Source of the DNA: an uncultured Roseicyclus sp.
GTDB taxonomy: Bacteria; Pseudomonadota; Alphaproteobacteria; Rhodobacterales; Rhodobacteraceae
Reading direction: 5' to 3'
Length of the DNA stretch: 64,000 bases
NCBI GenBank assembly: GCA_947500415.1
Contig: CANMRT010000001.1
Span: 1,514,982-1,578,981, forward strand
In this document: positions 7,806-17,237 of the stretch, piece after piece
Position numbering within the stretch: the first letter of the stretch is position 1
Layout of the letters: the number at the start of each line of letters is the position of its first letter
Notes under the pieces: generated by a model
Database searches by the model: none
Told to the model about the DNA's origin: nothing
What the model saw: the letters and a program-made list of their open reading frames with translations, nothing else
Program-made: the position numbers and the translations under genes

Positions 7806-8149
7806 TTTCTTCCCAGCACGCACCCTAAAGGCCAAGTATCTTTGGCATCAGCAAGGTACCGCAACCTGCTTTGGTCGCAGCTATCGGCCTGATGGCCGAC
7901 ATCTGATCGGTAGCCTTAGATACCGAGGACCAAAGTCTCACGGTGGTGTGGTCCGTTTCTTGAGCTTTGACTAACCGCAATCGGTTGTCGCAATTGTCGA
8001 AAACAATAGTGACAATCGAAATAGCCATTCAACGAACGCGAATTGATTTGGTGTGCAGTACGCGCCCCGCGTCGTGATTATCCATCAACCTCAACGAGTT
8101 GACTTAATACCGGTGAGCGCGTCTGCTCAATGCAGTCACGGAGGGGGGC
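7806..8149. other. Intergenic region between tRNA-Thr and the DUF4011 helicase gene
   Basis: No supportable gene. A minus-strand frame reads KATDQMSAIRPIAATKAG, which recalls the MSAxRPIAD/GSKAD-type translated relics of an intergenic repeat spread widely in alphaproteobacteria; this is from memory and unproven. A weak -35-like TTGACT at 8099-8104 and a strong GGAGGGGGG ribosome binding site just before 8150 belong to the helicase gene. Confidence 0.4.
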
Positions 8150-11100
8150 ATGCAGCTGAATTACGGCAATACAATTGTGAAGGCGCTTGAGCAGGCAAGA
8201 AGCAAATTGCTGGATACAGGCACACGAAACCGAATGGTTCACGTACGGCGCGAGAACACGCGCGCGAACTGCCTGAATATCATTAACGAGCGCTCGGAAG
8301 ACGTATTCTCCATCCTGAACGGCGGGACACGGAAGATGCGGTTCAAGGGGATGGGGAAGGATAGAACGGCGGTTGAGGACGGCGAGCTCCTGTTGGCGGC
8401 GCCGGACGAGACCCTTGAAGAAGGGTCAGACAGGTACACGGACCAAATCCTTGAGACGCCTTTGGGGCCGGAAGGTCTGGCACGCCGACTTTTGCGCCTT
8501 TCGATTGCTGCCAAGACAGCGGAAGAGGAGCAGGGGCTTAACATCCTCTACCTCGCGATGGGCTTTCTGAGGTGGAAGGAAAGTGAAGCGTCGGACATCG
8601 TGCGAGAAGCACCCCTTTTGCTGCTTCCTGTCGACCTTGTGCGGAACGAGCGAACCTCAGCCTTCGATATTCGGATGCGGGACGACGATTTGTCGGTCAA
8701 CTTGCCGTTGCGGGAACGATTGATGCAGGACGAGGGGATTTCTCTTCCAGAGCTGCCAGATGGGGATGACCTGTCGCCGGAGGCATACTTCGATCAGGTT
8801 GCAGAGGCGATTGCGTCGAAACCATCGTGGGACATCGACCGCAATGGGATGCAGCTGGGCTTTTTCTCATTCGCCAAACTATTGATGCACCGGGATCTTG
8901 ACCCCGAGGAATGGTCGGGCGCGTCTTTCGAAGACAACGCCTTGCTCACGGGGTTGCTCGAGGCCGGCTTTGAAGCGGAGGACCCGCTGTTCGGAGCGCA
9001 GGACCGGTTGGATCAACATCTTGATCCGGCGGAAATCATCCAAGTGGTCGATGCGGACGCCTCGCAGACAAAGGTGATCGAAGAGGTGCGGCGCGGGGCA
9101 AGCATGGTTGTGCAGGGCCCGCCGGGTACAGGAAAATCACAGACAATCGCGAACATGATTGCGGGGGCGGTTCACGACGGCAAGACGGTCTTGTTCGTGG
9201 CGGAGAAAATGGCGGCGCTGTCAGTTGTCCACGACCGTTTGGTCAAGGTCGGGCTGCGAGATGTGTGCCTGGAGTTGCATTCTAGGACGGCCAACAAGAA
9301 GGCGTTGGCCCGCGAGCTTGGCCGCACGTTGATGGCATCGGCCACACAACGCGATGGGCCAAGCGAAACGTCTCGGTTGCGGCAGGATCGCGATGAGTTG
9401 AACCGGATCGTCGACATGTTGCACCGCCCAAGCGGGCAAAGCGGCGACACGGCCTTTCAAACCATGTCCGATATCGTGGGCTTCATCGGTGCAGAGATTG
9501 CGCCGCCCCGGATCGATGCCACAGGGCTGGAGCGCATGGGCGCGGAGGAGCGGTCTGACTGTGTCGCGGCCATCGAGCGGTTTCTTGAAGCCTGCAAGGC
9601 GGTGCCATCCGCGGATCGACATCCGTTTCGCGCCACAACAAAGCTGGATTTGCAGCCGACAGATCTGACGCGATTGCAGCTGGACATCGGCGATGCACTG
9701 GATGCCATTGTGGAATGGCAGGCAGAGGCAGAGCGCTGCGGTGGTTCGGTGTCGTGTCCCGCCGCGCTGACGTTGGAGGCGGGCCGATCGATGGCGCAGG
9801 GCCTACGGATTCTGACCGAAGCGCCCTCGGATGCAGCTAGCACTGTGGGTGCCTTGTTCGCGGCGTCGGAAAATCCGCGCTTGGCCGATGGGTTGGATCG
9901 AGGGGCCGCATGGAGGCAGGCGCGCACGCGGGCTGAGGGCGACTTCGCACCGTCAGCGTTTGATACCTCGACTGGTCAGATGCGATCGGCGTTGGTGCAA
10001 GGGCAGGGCTCAATCTGGTCACGCGTGTTCGGGCCGTATCGGAAGGCTTCCAAGGCGCTGGCGGGCCTTTTGGTTCGACCATTGCCGAAAGCGCCGGGCG
10101 ACCGGTTGGCGTTGATCGAGGCGTTGGAGGATGTGCAGGCGAAACGTCGGGCGCTGGCCGATGATGAGGGCTGGTTGCAGGCGAATCTGGTCGAGGCCTG
10201 GCGCGGCGAAAGCACGGATTTCGAAGGGTTGCAGGGGCAATGCCACTGGCTGCGCCGCTTGTTGAATCACCTGCCGTTTGAGACGGCGGAGCAGGTAATT
10301 GCCGTGTTAGGCTTGGGCGCTGTCGCGCGCGAGAACGCCGAGCGGTTTGACCAAGCGGCAGATAGTGTCGACGCAAAGGTCCGGATCGTAATGGATCGGT
10401 TGGGATTGGACCTGGCCCAAGACGGGCCGGCCGCGAGCATTTCAGGTGTGCCCGTTGCCAATCTACAGGACAGGCTGACCAGTATGCAGCGCAATCCGGG
10501 CGGATATGCCGATTGGGCCGGTTTCGAGCGCGCCAGCGCTGAGGCTGCCGGCAAGGGCGGCGGTGCGATCGTGGAGGCTGTGCACACTGGCAAACTGCCA
10601 CCGGAACGCGCGGTTGCGGAGTTCCTCTACGCCTGTGCGGAGGCGCGGTGGGCCGATATTCGCGCCGCACAACCTGACCTTAACGGGCTTTCCACCAAGG
10701 ACCGGAGTGCATTGGTTGCCTCCTTTCAGGCGCGAGACCGGGCGCGGCTTAAAGAAGGGCGCGATGCCGTTCTGACGCGGCACCTGGATCAGATGCCCAA
10801 AGGAGCCACCGGCGAGATGGGCATCTTGCGCGGCGAAATGGGGAAGAAAACGCGCCACAGGCCCATCCGCTGGCTGATGACACATGCCGGATCAATGCTT
10901 CAGCGGATCAAGCCGGTGATGTTGATGAGCCCCCTTTCGGTCGCGCAGTTCCTGCCGCCGGGCAAGGTTTCCTTCGATCTGCTGATTATTGATGAAGCCT
11001 CGCAGGTACGGCCAGAGGATGCATTGGGTGTGGTGGCCCGTGCCCGGCAAATCGTGGTTGTCGGTGATACTCAGCAATTGCCACCAACAAATTTCTTCAG

Positions 11101-12862
11101 CCGATTGGTCGAAGATGTGGAAGACGACGAAGAAGACGTCGCCTCGGCAGCTTCGGCAGCTGAGATGGAAAGCGTTTTGCGGCTGTGTGAGGCGCGGGGC
11201 CTGAAGCCGCGGATGCTGGAGTGGCACTATCGGTCCAGGGACCCCTCCCTCATCCGCGTTTCTAATGCAGAATTCTATGAGGATCGGTTGGTCTTGCCGC
11301 CGTCCCCTTTGGAAAAAGATGAAAACTACGGCCTGAAGTTCCGAAAAGTGCCCGGTGTCTATGCGTCGGCCAACAGTGGTCTTGGCCGGGCGGGCACGAA
11401 CAGGATCGAGGCTGAGGCTATAGCGGCTGCCGTGGCGCAACATGCACGCGACTGGCCAAAGCTGTCGTTGGGGGTGGTCGCGTTTTCCAAGGCGCAAGCC
11501 ACGATGATCACAGAAGTGCTTGAGATCGCGCGCCGCGCCGATCCGGTTCTGGACGGCTTCTTGCGCGCCGGAAAGACAGAGGATCTGTTCGTCAAAAACA
11601 TCGAAAACGTCCAGGGGGACGAGCGCGATGTCATCTTTGTTTCGGTCGGTTACGGACCAGCAGAGCCGGGTGGACGTTTGCGCAGTATGAGCTTCGGCCC
11701 GATCAACAGCGATGGCGGAGAACGGCGTTTGAACGTGCTGTTTTCCCGATCCCGGGTGCGTTGCGAGATCTTTGCGTCATTCGGTCCGGGCGATATCGAT
11801 CTTGGGCGAACGCAGAAGGAAGGGCCGCGCGTGCTGAAACGGTTCCTCGATTACGCCCGTTCGGGCGTCATGGAGGACAGCACGCCAACCGGTGAGGGGG
11901 CCGATAGCCCATTCGAAGAGGACGTGGCGCGTGAAATCCGCAAGCTCGGATATCTGGCGGATCATCAGGTTGGCTCGGCCGGTTTCCGCATCGACCTTGG
12001 TGTGCGGCACCCTGAGCGTCCGGGGCAGTACTTTTTGGCCGTGGAATGCGACGGCGCAACCTATCATTCGGCCCTGTGGGCACGGGAGAGGGACCGTTTG
12101 CGGCAGGAGGTGCTGGAACACCTTGGATGGAAATTTCACAGGATTTGGAGCACCGATTGGTTCCATCGGCGCGAGCAGGAAATCGCAAAGCTAGCGCGCG
12201 TGTTGGAAATGGCGCGCACAGCCGTGGGTGACGGGATCAAGGTAGAAGGTGCAAACGAATACGCCCCGGTGGATGAAGAAGCCCTGCCTGCTAGTGACCC
12301 GAACGAGATCGATATAGCGGATGTTCGTATCTCGGTGCCTGCTTATAAACGCGCCAATGTCCGGGTGAATTCATCGGTCGAGCCGCATCTGGTAGCCCTT
12401 CCGCGCATGGCGGAAATTGTGGCGCGGGTGATCGAAGAAGAAGGCCCCATTCACCTGGATGAGGTGGCGCGACGTGTCGCGACCGCTTTTGGCAGGGCAA
12501 AGGCCGGAAAGCGCATTGTCGACGCGACGCGACTGGCCGTTCGTCACGCGAACCCGTTTGGACCCGAGTTGCGCAGGGACGGGGATTTCGTGATGACCCG
12601 TGCGCAATATGAGGTGACGCCGGTTCGGGATCGATCCGATGAAAGCGACGGGGTCGTGAAGGCCGAGTATCTGCCGCCGCTGGAGATCGTGGCCGCAGCA
12701 ACCTTGGTGCGTAAGGAAAGTGGCGGGATGGACCGCGATGAGTTGATAAGGACGGTTCGGCAAGTGCTTGGCTTCAAGCGCGCGGGCGCAAAGATGTATT
12801 CGTGCATCGACGAGGCCCTTTCTGACGCGGGCTTCGAAACGGATGCCACTGAAAAGGGCTAG
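8150..12862 (+). CDS. DUF4011 / SF1 helicase / Vsr-like nuclease / DUF3320 protein, probable anti-phage defence
   Basis: A 1570-residue protein. Order: N-terminal DUF4011-like region (LLDTGTRNRMVHVRR near residue 20; NILYLAMGFLRW), Walker A GPPGTGKSQTIANMI (G323 to S330), a long insert (about 400-900), Walker B LLIIDEASQVRPEDAL (D948/E949), motif III GDTQQLPPT, LEWHYRSRDPSLI, VQGDERDVIFVSVGYG and RRLNVLFSRSR helicase motifs. A Vsr/REase-type PD-(D/E)xK domain follows (about 1255-1340: FEEDVAREI, RIDLG, AVECDGATYHS), then a C-terminal DUF3320 region (RMAEIVARVIEEEGPIHLDEVARRV). It is likely a DNA translocase-nuclease. Single-gene helicase-Vsr proteins of this kind have been reported as phage-defence genes; I recall the name Hhe but cannot confirm it here. 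It lies just after tRNA-Thr, alone, with a GGAGGGGGG ribosome binding site. Confidence 0.88.
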   Translation: MQLNYGNTIVKALEQARSKLLDTGTRNRMVHVRRENTRANCLNIINERSEDVFSILNGGTRKMRFKGMGKDRTAVEDGELLLAAPDETLEEGSDRYTDQILETPLGPEGLARRLLRLSIAAKTAEEEQGLNILYLAMGFLRWKESEASDIVREAPLLLLPVDLVRNERTSAFDIRMRDDDLSVNLPLRERLMQDEGISLPELPDGDDLSPEAYFDQVAEAIASKPSWDIDRNGMQLGFFSFAKLLMHRDLDPEEWSGASFEDNALLTGLLEAGFEAEDPLFGAQDRLDQHLDPAEIIQVVDADASQTKVIEEVRRGASMVVQGPPGTGKSQTIANMIAGAVHDGKTVLFVAEKMAALSVVHDRLVKVGLRDVCLELHSRTANKKALARELGRTLMASATQRDGPSETSRLRQDRDELNRIVDMLHRPSGQSGDTAFQTMSDIVGFIGAEIAPPRIDATGLERMGAEERSDCVAAIERFLEACKAVPSADRHPFRATTKLDLQPTDLTRLQLDIGDALDAIVEWQAEAERCGGSVSCPAALTLEAGRSMAQGLRILTEAPSDAASTVGALFAASENPRLADGLDRGAAWRQARTRAEGDFAPSAFDTSTGQMRSALVQGQGSIWSRVFGPYRKASKALAGLLVRPLPKAPGDRLALIEALEDVQAKRRALADDEGWLQANLVEAWRGESTDFEGLQGQCHWLRRLLNHLPFETAEQVIAVLGLGAVARENAERFDQAADSVDAKVRIVMDRLGLDLAQDGPAASISGVPVANLQDRLTSMQRNPGGYADWAGFERASAEAAGKGGGAIVEAVHTGKLPPERAVAEFLYACAEARWADIRAAQPDLNGLSTKDRSALVASFQARDRARLKEGRDAVLTRHLDQMPKGATGEMGILRGEMGKKTRHRPIRWLMTHAGSMLQRIKPVMLMSPLSVAQFLPPGKVSFDLLIIDEASQVRPEDALGVVARARQIVVVGDTQQLPPTNFFSRLVEDVEDDEEDVASAASAAEMESVLRLCEARGLKPRMLEWHYRSRDPSLIRVSNAEFYEDRLVLPPSPLEKDENYGLKFRKVPGVYASANSGLGRAGTNRIEAEAIAAAVAQHARDWPKLSLGVVAFSKAQATMITEVLEIARRADPVLDGFLRAGKTEDLFVKNIENVQGDERDVIFVSVGYGPAEPGGRLRSMSFGPINSDGGERRLNVLFSRSRVRCEIFASFGPGDIDLGRTQKEGPRVLKRFLDYARSGVMEDSTPTGEGADSPFEEDVAREIRKLGYLADHQVGSAGFRIDLGVRHPERPGQYFLAVECDGATYHSALWARERDRLRQEVLEHLGWKFHRIWSTDWFHRREQEIAKLARVLEMARTAVGDGIKVEGANEYAPVDEEALPASDPNEIDIADVRISVPAYKRANVRVNSSVEPHLVALPRMAEIVARVIEEEGPIHLDEVARRVATAFGRAKAGKRIVDATRLAVRHANPFGPELRRDGDFVMTRAQYEVTPVRDRSDESDGVVKAEYLPPLEIVAAATLVRKESGGMDRDELIRTVRQVLGFKRAGAKMYSCIDEALSDAGFETDATEKG

Positions 12863-13556
12863 GCTTTGCTTCCGTGACGCCCTACGGGGACACTTCTGAT
12901 TTTTACAACGCGCAACGACATGCCGTCATCGATAGATTTGCCCATCAAATCTACGCAATCTTCAATCAGGGCGATAACTCTTCAAACTCCCAAATCCGTC
13001 GCACTGACAATGTCTGAGATTGCCTGCTGCGGCTCTGAGTTCGTCATTCGGTGACAGCCATCCCGGTCATGCGACTAAGTATCAGTGACAGGTCGCGCGT
13101 TTGCCCGCTTTCTGATCCACTGACGCCGACTGCTGCGCCCGGAATTCCCCTATCCTGCATAGACAGGCCAATATGATCGAAGTTGTGCGTGTTTCTTTCG
13201 AAGTGGTCGCCAATACCGGAAAAATGCGCACGATCTCTTCCTGTTTCAGGGTTTTCTGGCAATTGCTCCTGTCTCGTTCAGCGCCCCATTCCCATAACAA
13301 AAAATCCGTATGGTTGGCGCAGGGGGTCACCTTGATGGCCAATCCGACAATGCAACCTGCACGACGCGTTTTTGTGTAATTCGGTTCGTCCCAAAGAGCC
13401 GAAGGAATTCAATTGGCCGAAGCACTGACCTTTGGGTGTGGCGCGCTTGACACGGATCCGGTAGGCGGATTTTCGCGCGCCCTAGTCGAATGGATGTGAC
13501 GACCTACAGTCCCCTCAACACCGCACAACGAAACAAAAATCCGAATCGTCGAGCAT
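12863..13556. other. Intergenic region of about 690 bp with no recognised gene
   Basis: Short frames exist on both strands (for instance 13044-13262 minus and 13173-13379 plus), but none has a recognisable motif or convincing ribosome binding site. TTGACA at 13447-13452 could be the -35 of the promoter for the barrel gene, but the expected -10 position is only T-rich (TTTTCG). No copy of the tRNA-Thr 3' end was found here. Confidence 0.5.
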
Positions 13557-16500
13557 GTGACTTCGGAGAGGTGTCTGGGGGGACGCATATTGGGTGAACA
13601 GCGGTTCGGGCCCCTTCTAGCGCTGCATTACGATCGTAGCGCACGAAAAGTGTCGTCTTTTAATGCATTTGCCGTGGCTTCGGTCGTGGGCACTGCAACT
13701 TTGGCGATTGGCAGCGCTGCGAGCGCGCAATCCTGTGCCGGTGACGCAAGATTAGCCAATGGCGTATGTGTGCCCGCAATCGCGGCTCCGGGCCCTCGAA
13801 TTGCCGATGCTCCGACGGGTTTTGTGATTGCAGTTGATGGCGACGTCCTGGAAGGCGACGACACGGTTCGAGATATCGTGCGCCGCACCGATGTGCGCTT
13901 GGCGGATGCGGATATCGAAGTGGTGTTCGACGGCCTTGGGGCTGAGCCCCGGCTTGACTTGGAAGTTGTGGGAGAACCGCGCGCACACCTGCCCGGTGAT
14001 GTAGCGACCCTACAGTCGGCGACGAACTATCCTGCCTACATCGCCCGGTCCGAGGTCCGGCTTGTCGATCTTGGTGCCGTTGGCGGGCCACGTACCGTTC
14101 AGGTGATCCCGATCCAGGCCAATGGGACGGCGCAGATCATCGTGCCCGAGGGGGAGCGTCTGGCCGTGATCCACCGTGTCTACGATGCGGAGGGGCGGTA
14201 TGACGAGACTTATCCAGTTCCGTTGAGTGAGGCTGATCGCAGGCTCTTGGCCGATGACGTGGAAGACGGCTCGGACCTGACGGCACGGTCGCGCATTCCG
14301 GTGCACGGGGGTGCTGTGACGGTTCGGGGGTCGTCCATCGTTCCTGGCGCGCGCGTGTCCGCGTTGGGCGAGGTTGTACGGCCCGATCCGTCCGGTGGCT
14401 TTGTGCTGCAACGCATCCTGCCGCCCGGTGAATACGGTGTGGATGTTAACGTGGTCGGGCCCGGCCAATCCGTCGACTTGGTGCGCGACATCGAAATCCC
14501 GCGCGCGGAATGGTTCACGACGGGGCTGGCGGACGTCTATCTTGGCTGGCGCGAGGTCGAAGGTGAGGGGAGCGAAACCTGGAACAGCGCGCGGCTTGCC
14601 TTTTACATCGATGGGCGGACGGCGAACGGCTACGAGATCACCGCGCAGGCCGATACCGGCGAAGGCGAGATTGAGGATATTTTCCGCCGCCTTGAGGAGC
14701 GTGACCCGCGATCCACGGTGCAGCGGATTGATCCGGATGATCTTTACCCGACCTATGGCGACGACTCGACGATTGTGGACAATACGCCAACCTCAGGGCG
14801 GCTCTACCTGCGGATCGAGCGGGACGGAAACCACTTCCTGTGGGGGGATTTCGAGGCCGATCTGGGAGACGGCACGCTGGTGCGCAATGACCGGTCGCTT
14901 TACGGGGCGCAGGGGTATTGGGCGACGGCAGACACAACGGCGCGCGGCGAGGCGCGGGTGGCGGCGACGGCCTATGCGGCAAGCCCGGACATGCTGGCGC
15001 AGAGGGACGTGTTCCTTGGCACCGGTGGCTCAGTCTACCTGCTGCAACGGCAAGACATTGGTGTTGCGACAGAAGTTCTGAGCGTCGAGGTCCGAGACCC
15101 GGTCACCAGTCGGGTGATCGATATCGTGCGGCTGGCGCCAGGTGTGGATTACTCCATCAACTACCTACAAGGCATCGTTACGCTATCGGAGCCATTGGCA
15201 AGCCGGGTGGGCGATGCGGGGATCGTCACTTCGCTCGGTGATACCTCGGAGCTGCGACTGGTCGCGCAGTACGAATACACACCGACGCTAGTGGACGTGG
15301 ATGGCTATTCCGTTGGCGGGCGGGTCGAGGGCTGGATCACGGATGATGTGCGCGTCGGGGTCTCCGGCATGGTTGAGCAGACCGGCACGGCGGATCAGAC
15401 GGTGATCGGTGCGGATGTGGAATGGCGCATCGGCGAGAACAGCCATGTGCGGCTGGAATATGCGGAAAGCGACGGGCCGGGATTTGGCTCCACCTTCTCT
15501 GCTGATGGTGGACTGGTGTTTGATACGGTCGGGCCCAACGGCGGATCGGGGCAGGCGGTGCGGGCCGATGTGCGGCTGGACTTCGCAGATATCGGCTTGC
15601 CGGGCGAGGGCGCGTTGGGCGGCTATTTCGAGGAGCGGGGCGAAGGGTTTTCCAGCCTCGACTATTCGATCACGGCGGCCACCGGGGATGAGACGCTTTG
15701 GGGAGTGTTCCTCGATGCGGAGCCGCGCGAGGGCCTGCGATATTCCCTGAGTTATGACGACTACTCCAATGGCGTCGGCGAGCATGACCGCCGCGCGGAG
15801 GGTGAGATCGAGTTTGCCCTGAACGAGCGCTATACGCTGGGCTTCGGACTTGAGCATCTGGATCGGGACCGGGCCGCATCGGTGGGTGAGCAGGGGCGGC
15901 GCACCGACATCGGCGCGCGGCTGACATATTCCTATGCGGAAGACGGCGACGTCTGGGTGTTCGGTCAGGCGACCGTCGACAATCAGGGTCTTGAGGACAA
16001 TGACCGCGTCGGCATCGGTGCGTCATACGCGTTCGACAATGGCTGGGAAGTCGAGGGCGAGATTTCCGGCGGCGCGATGGGGCCGGGCGGGCTTTTGCGG
16101 TTTAGCTATGATGATGGGGCGGGATCTACATCGTACTTTGGGTATGAGTTGGATCCGGGCCGCACGATTTCAGGTGTGACGCTTGATGGCCGCGACAATG
16201 GCCGGTTCATCGCGGGGATGCGGCGGCAAGTGAACGACCAGCTGACCTACTTCGGCGAGAACACCTATGACATGTTTGGACGCTACAACTCTCTGACGAC
16301 GGCCTATGGCCTGACCTACCAGAGGACCGAGTTCCTGAGCTACACGGCGGCGGTCGAGTTCGGATCTGTCGATGACCGGTTCGCCAATGATTTCGACCGC
16401 ACGGCGATCAGCCTTGGTGTTCGCTATGAGGACGAGATGCTAACCGCAGCGGCACGGCTGGAATACCGGACGGAAACGGGCGAACGGTCGGGCCTGGCGC

Positions 16501-17135
16501 TCGACAGTGACACCGTCGCGCTGACGCTGGATGGGCGGTATCTGATCAGCGAGCATGAGCGGGTGGTTTTCACATTCGAGGGGATCGATACCGATACCGA
16601 CGAAAGTTCCATTCTCGACGGCACCTTCGTGGATGCGAGCGTGGGCTATGCGTTCCGCCCCACAAATACCGATCGGCTGAACATGCTGGTGCGGTATCGC
16701 TATCTGTTTGATGACGTCGGCCAACGCCTTGACGATACAGATGAATTGGGCCCGCGCCAACGCAGCCATGTGTTCAGCGCAGACGCGAGTTATCTGTGGG
16801 ATGAGCAATGGCGTATCGGCGCACGGGTTGGCTTCCGCCTGACCGAGGCTGCCGCGACAGCGACTGACCCGTACACCCAGAACGATGCAATCCTGTCGGT
16901 GGTCAACGCGCGCTATCACATGCTGCACAATTGGGACGCGCTGCTGGAATGGCGGGCGCTGCATACAGTTCAGGCGGGGGGCACGGACATGGGCGTGCTT
17001 GGCGCTGTTTCACGCCAGATGGGCAACGGTATCAGCCTGGGCGTGGGCTATAATTTCGGCACGTTCTCGGACGATCTGACGGATCTGACGCGAGACGATC
17101 AGGGGCTGTTCATAAATCTGACGGCAAGTTTCTAA
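13557..17135 (+). CDS. Large outer-membrane beta-barrel protein paired with a giant repeat protein
   Basis: A 1192-residue protein with a late signal peptide (about residues 34-58, FNAFAVASVVGTATLAIGSAASAQ). Residues 60-320 form an Ig-like/plug-like region (VVFDGLGAEPRLDLEVVG, NYPAYIARSEVRLVDLG, YDAEGRYDETYPVPL). A conserved block follows at about 320-480 (SARLAFYIDGRT, DDLYPTYGDDSTIVDNTPTS, GRLYLRIERDGNHFLWGDFE), then RQDIGVATEVLSVEVRD. The last 600 residues alternate aromatic and polar residues and end INLTASF, an outer-membrane barrel signature with terminal Phe. The start is GTG 13557; a TTG at 13590 behind GGGGGGACGC is an equal candidate. It ends about 100 bp before the giant DUF11 gene, so the two are likely one operon. 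Probable role: outer-membrane anchor or export partner for that protein (inference). Confidence 0.7.
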   Translation: MTSERCLGGRILGEQRFGPLLALHYDRSARKVSSFNAFAVASVVGTATLAIGSAASAQSCAGDARLANGVCVPAIAAPGPRIADAPTGFVIAVDGDVLEGDDTVRDIVRRTDVRLADADIEVVFDGLGAEPRLDLEVVGEPRAHLPGDVATLQSATNYPAYIARSEVRLVDLGAVGGPRTVQVIPIQANGTAQIIVPEGERLAVIHRVYDAEGRYDETYPVPLSEADRRLLADDVEDGSDLTARSRIPVHGGAVTVRGSSIVPGARVSALGEVVRPDPSGGFVLQRILPPGEYGVDVNVVGPGQSVDLVRDIEIPRAEWFTTGLADVYLGWREVEGEGSETWNSARLAFYIDGRTANGYEITAQADTGEGEIEDIFRRLEERDPRSTVQRIDPDDLYPTYGDDSTIVDNTPTSGRLYLRIERDGNHFLWGDFEADLGDGTLVRNDRSLYGAQGYWATADTTARGEARVAATAYAASPDMLAQRDVFLGTGGSVYLLQRQDIGVATEVLSVEVRDPVTSRVIDIVRLAPGVDYSINYLQGIVTLSEPLASRVGDAGIVTSLGDTSELRLVAQYEYTPTLVDVDGYSVGGRVEGWITDDVRVGVSGMVEQTGTADQTVIGADVEWRIGENSHVRLEYAESDGPGFGSTFSADGGLVFDTVGPNGGSGQAVRADVRLDFADIGLPGEGALGGYFEERGEGFSSLDYSITAATGDETLWGVFLDAEPREGLRYSLSYDDYSNGVGEHDRRAEGEIEFALNERYTLGFGLEHLDRDRAASVGEQGRRTDIGARLTYSYAEDGDVWVFGQATVDNQGLEDNDRVGIGASYAFDNGWEVEGEISGGAMGPGGLLRFSYDDGAGSTSYFGYELDPGRTISGVTLDGRDNGRFIAGMRRQVNDQLTYFGENTYDMFGRYNSLTTAYGLTYQRTEFLSYTAAVEFGSVDDRFANDFDRTAISLGVRYEDEMLTAAARLEYRTETGERSGLALDSDTVALTLDGRYLISEHERVVFTFEGIDTDTDESSILDGTFVDASVGYAFRPTNTDRLNMLVRYRYLFDDVGQRLDDTDELGPRQRSHVFSADASYLWDEQWRIGARVGFRLTEAAATATDPYTQNDAILSVVNARYHMLHNWDALLEWRALHTVQAGGTDMGVLGAVSRQMGNGISLGVGYNFGTFSDDLTDLTRDDQGLFINLTASF

Positions 17136-17237
17136 CGATTTGCCAATCGTGCGTCCCTGTCCGGGACGAGGCGACACAAGATGCGCAGCGGGCGGACATC
17201 AAAGCCCAAGCGCAGTGGGAGCAAGAAGGATATGACC

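Noticed and set aside
13044-13379. Small ORFs on both strands between the DUF4011 and barrel genes
   Set aside because: No ribosome binding site, no recognisable motif and they overlap each other.
7780-13556. Possible att site pair flanking the DUF4011 gene
   Set aside because: I looked for a repeat of the tRNA-Thr 3' end (GGTTCGAGTCC...) downstream to 13556 and found none, and no integrase gene is present.
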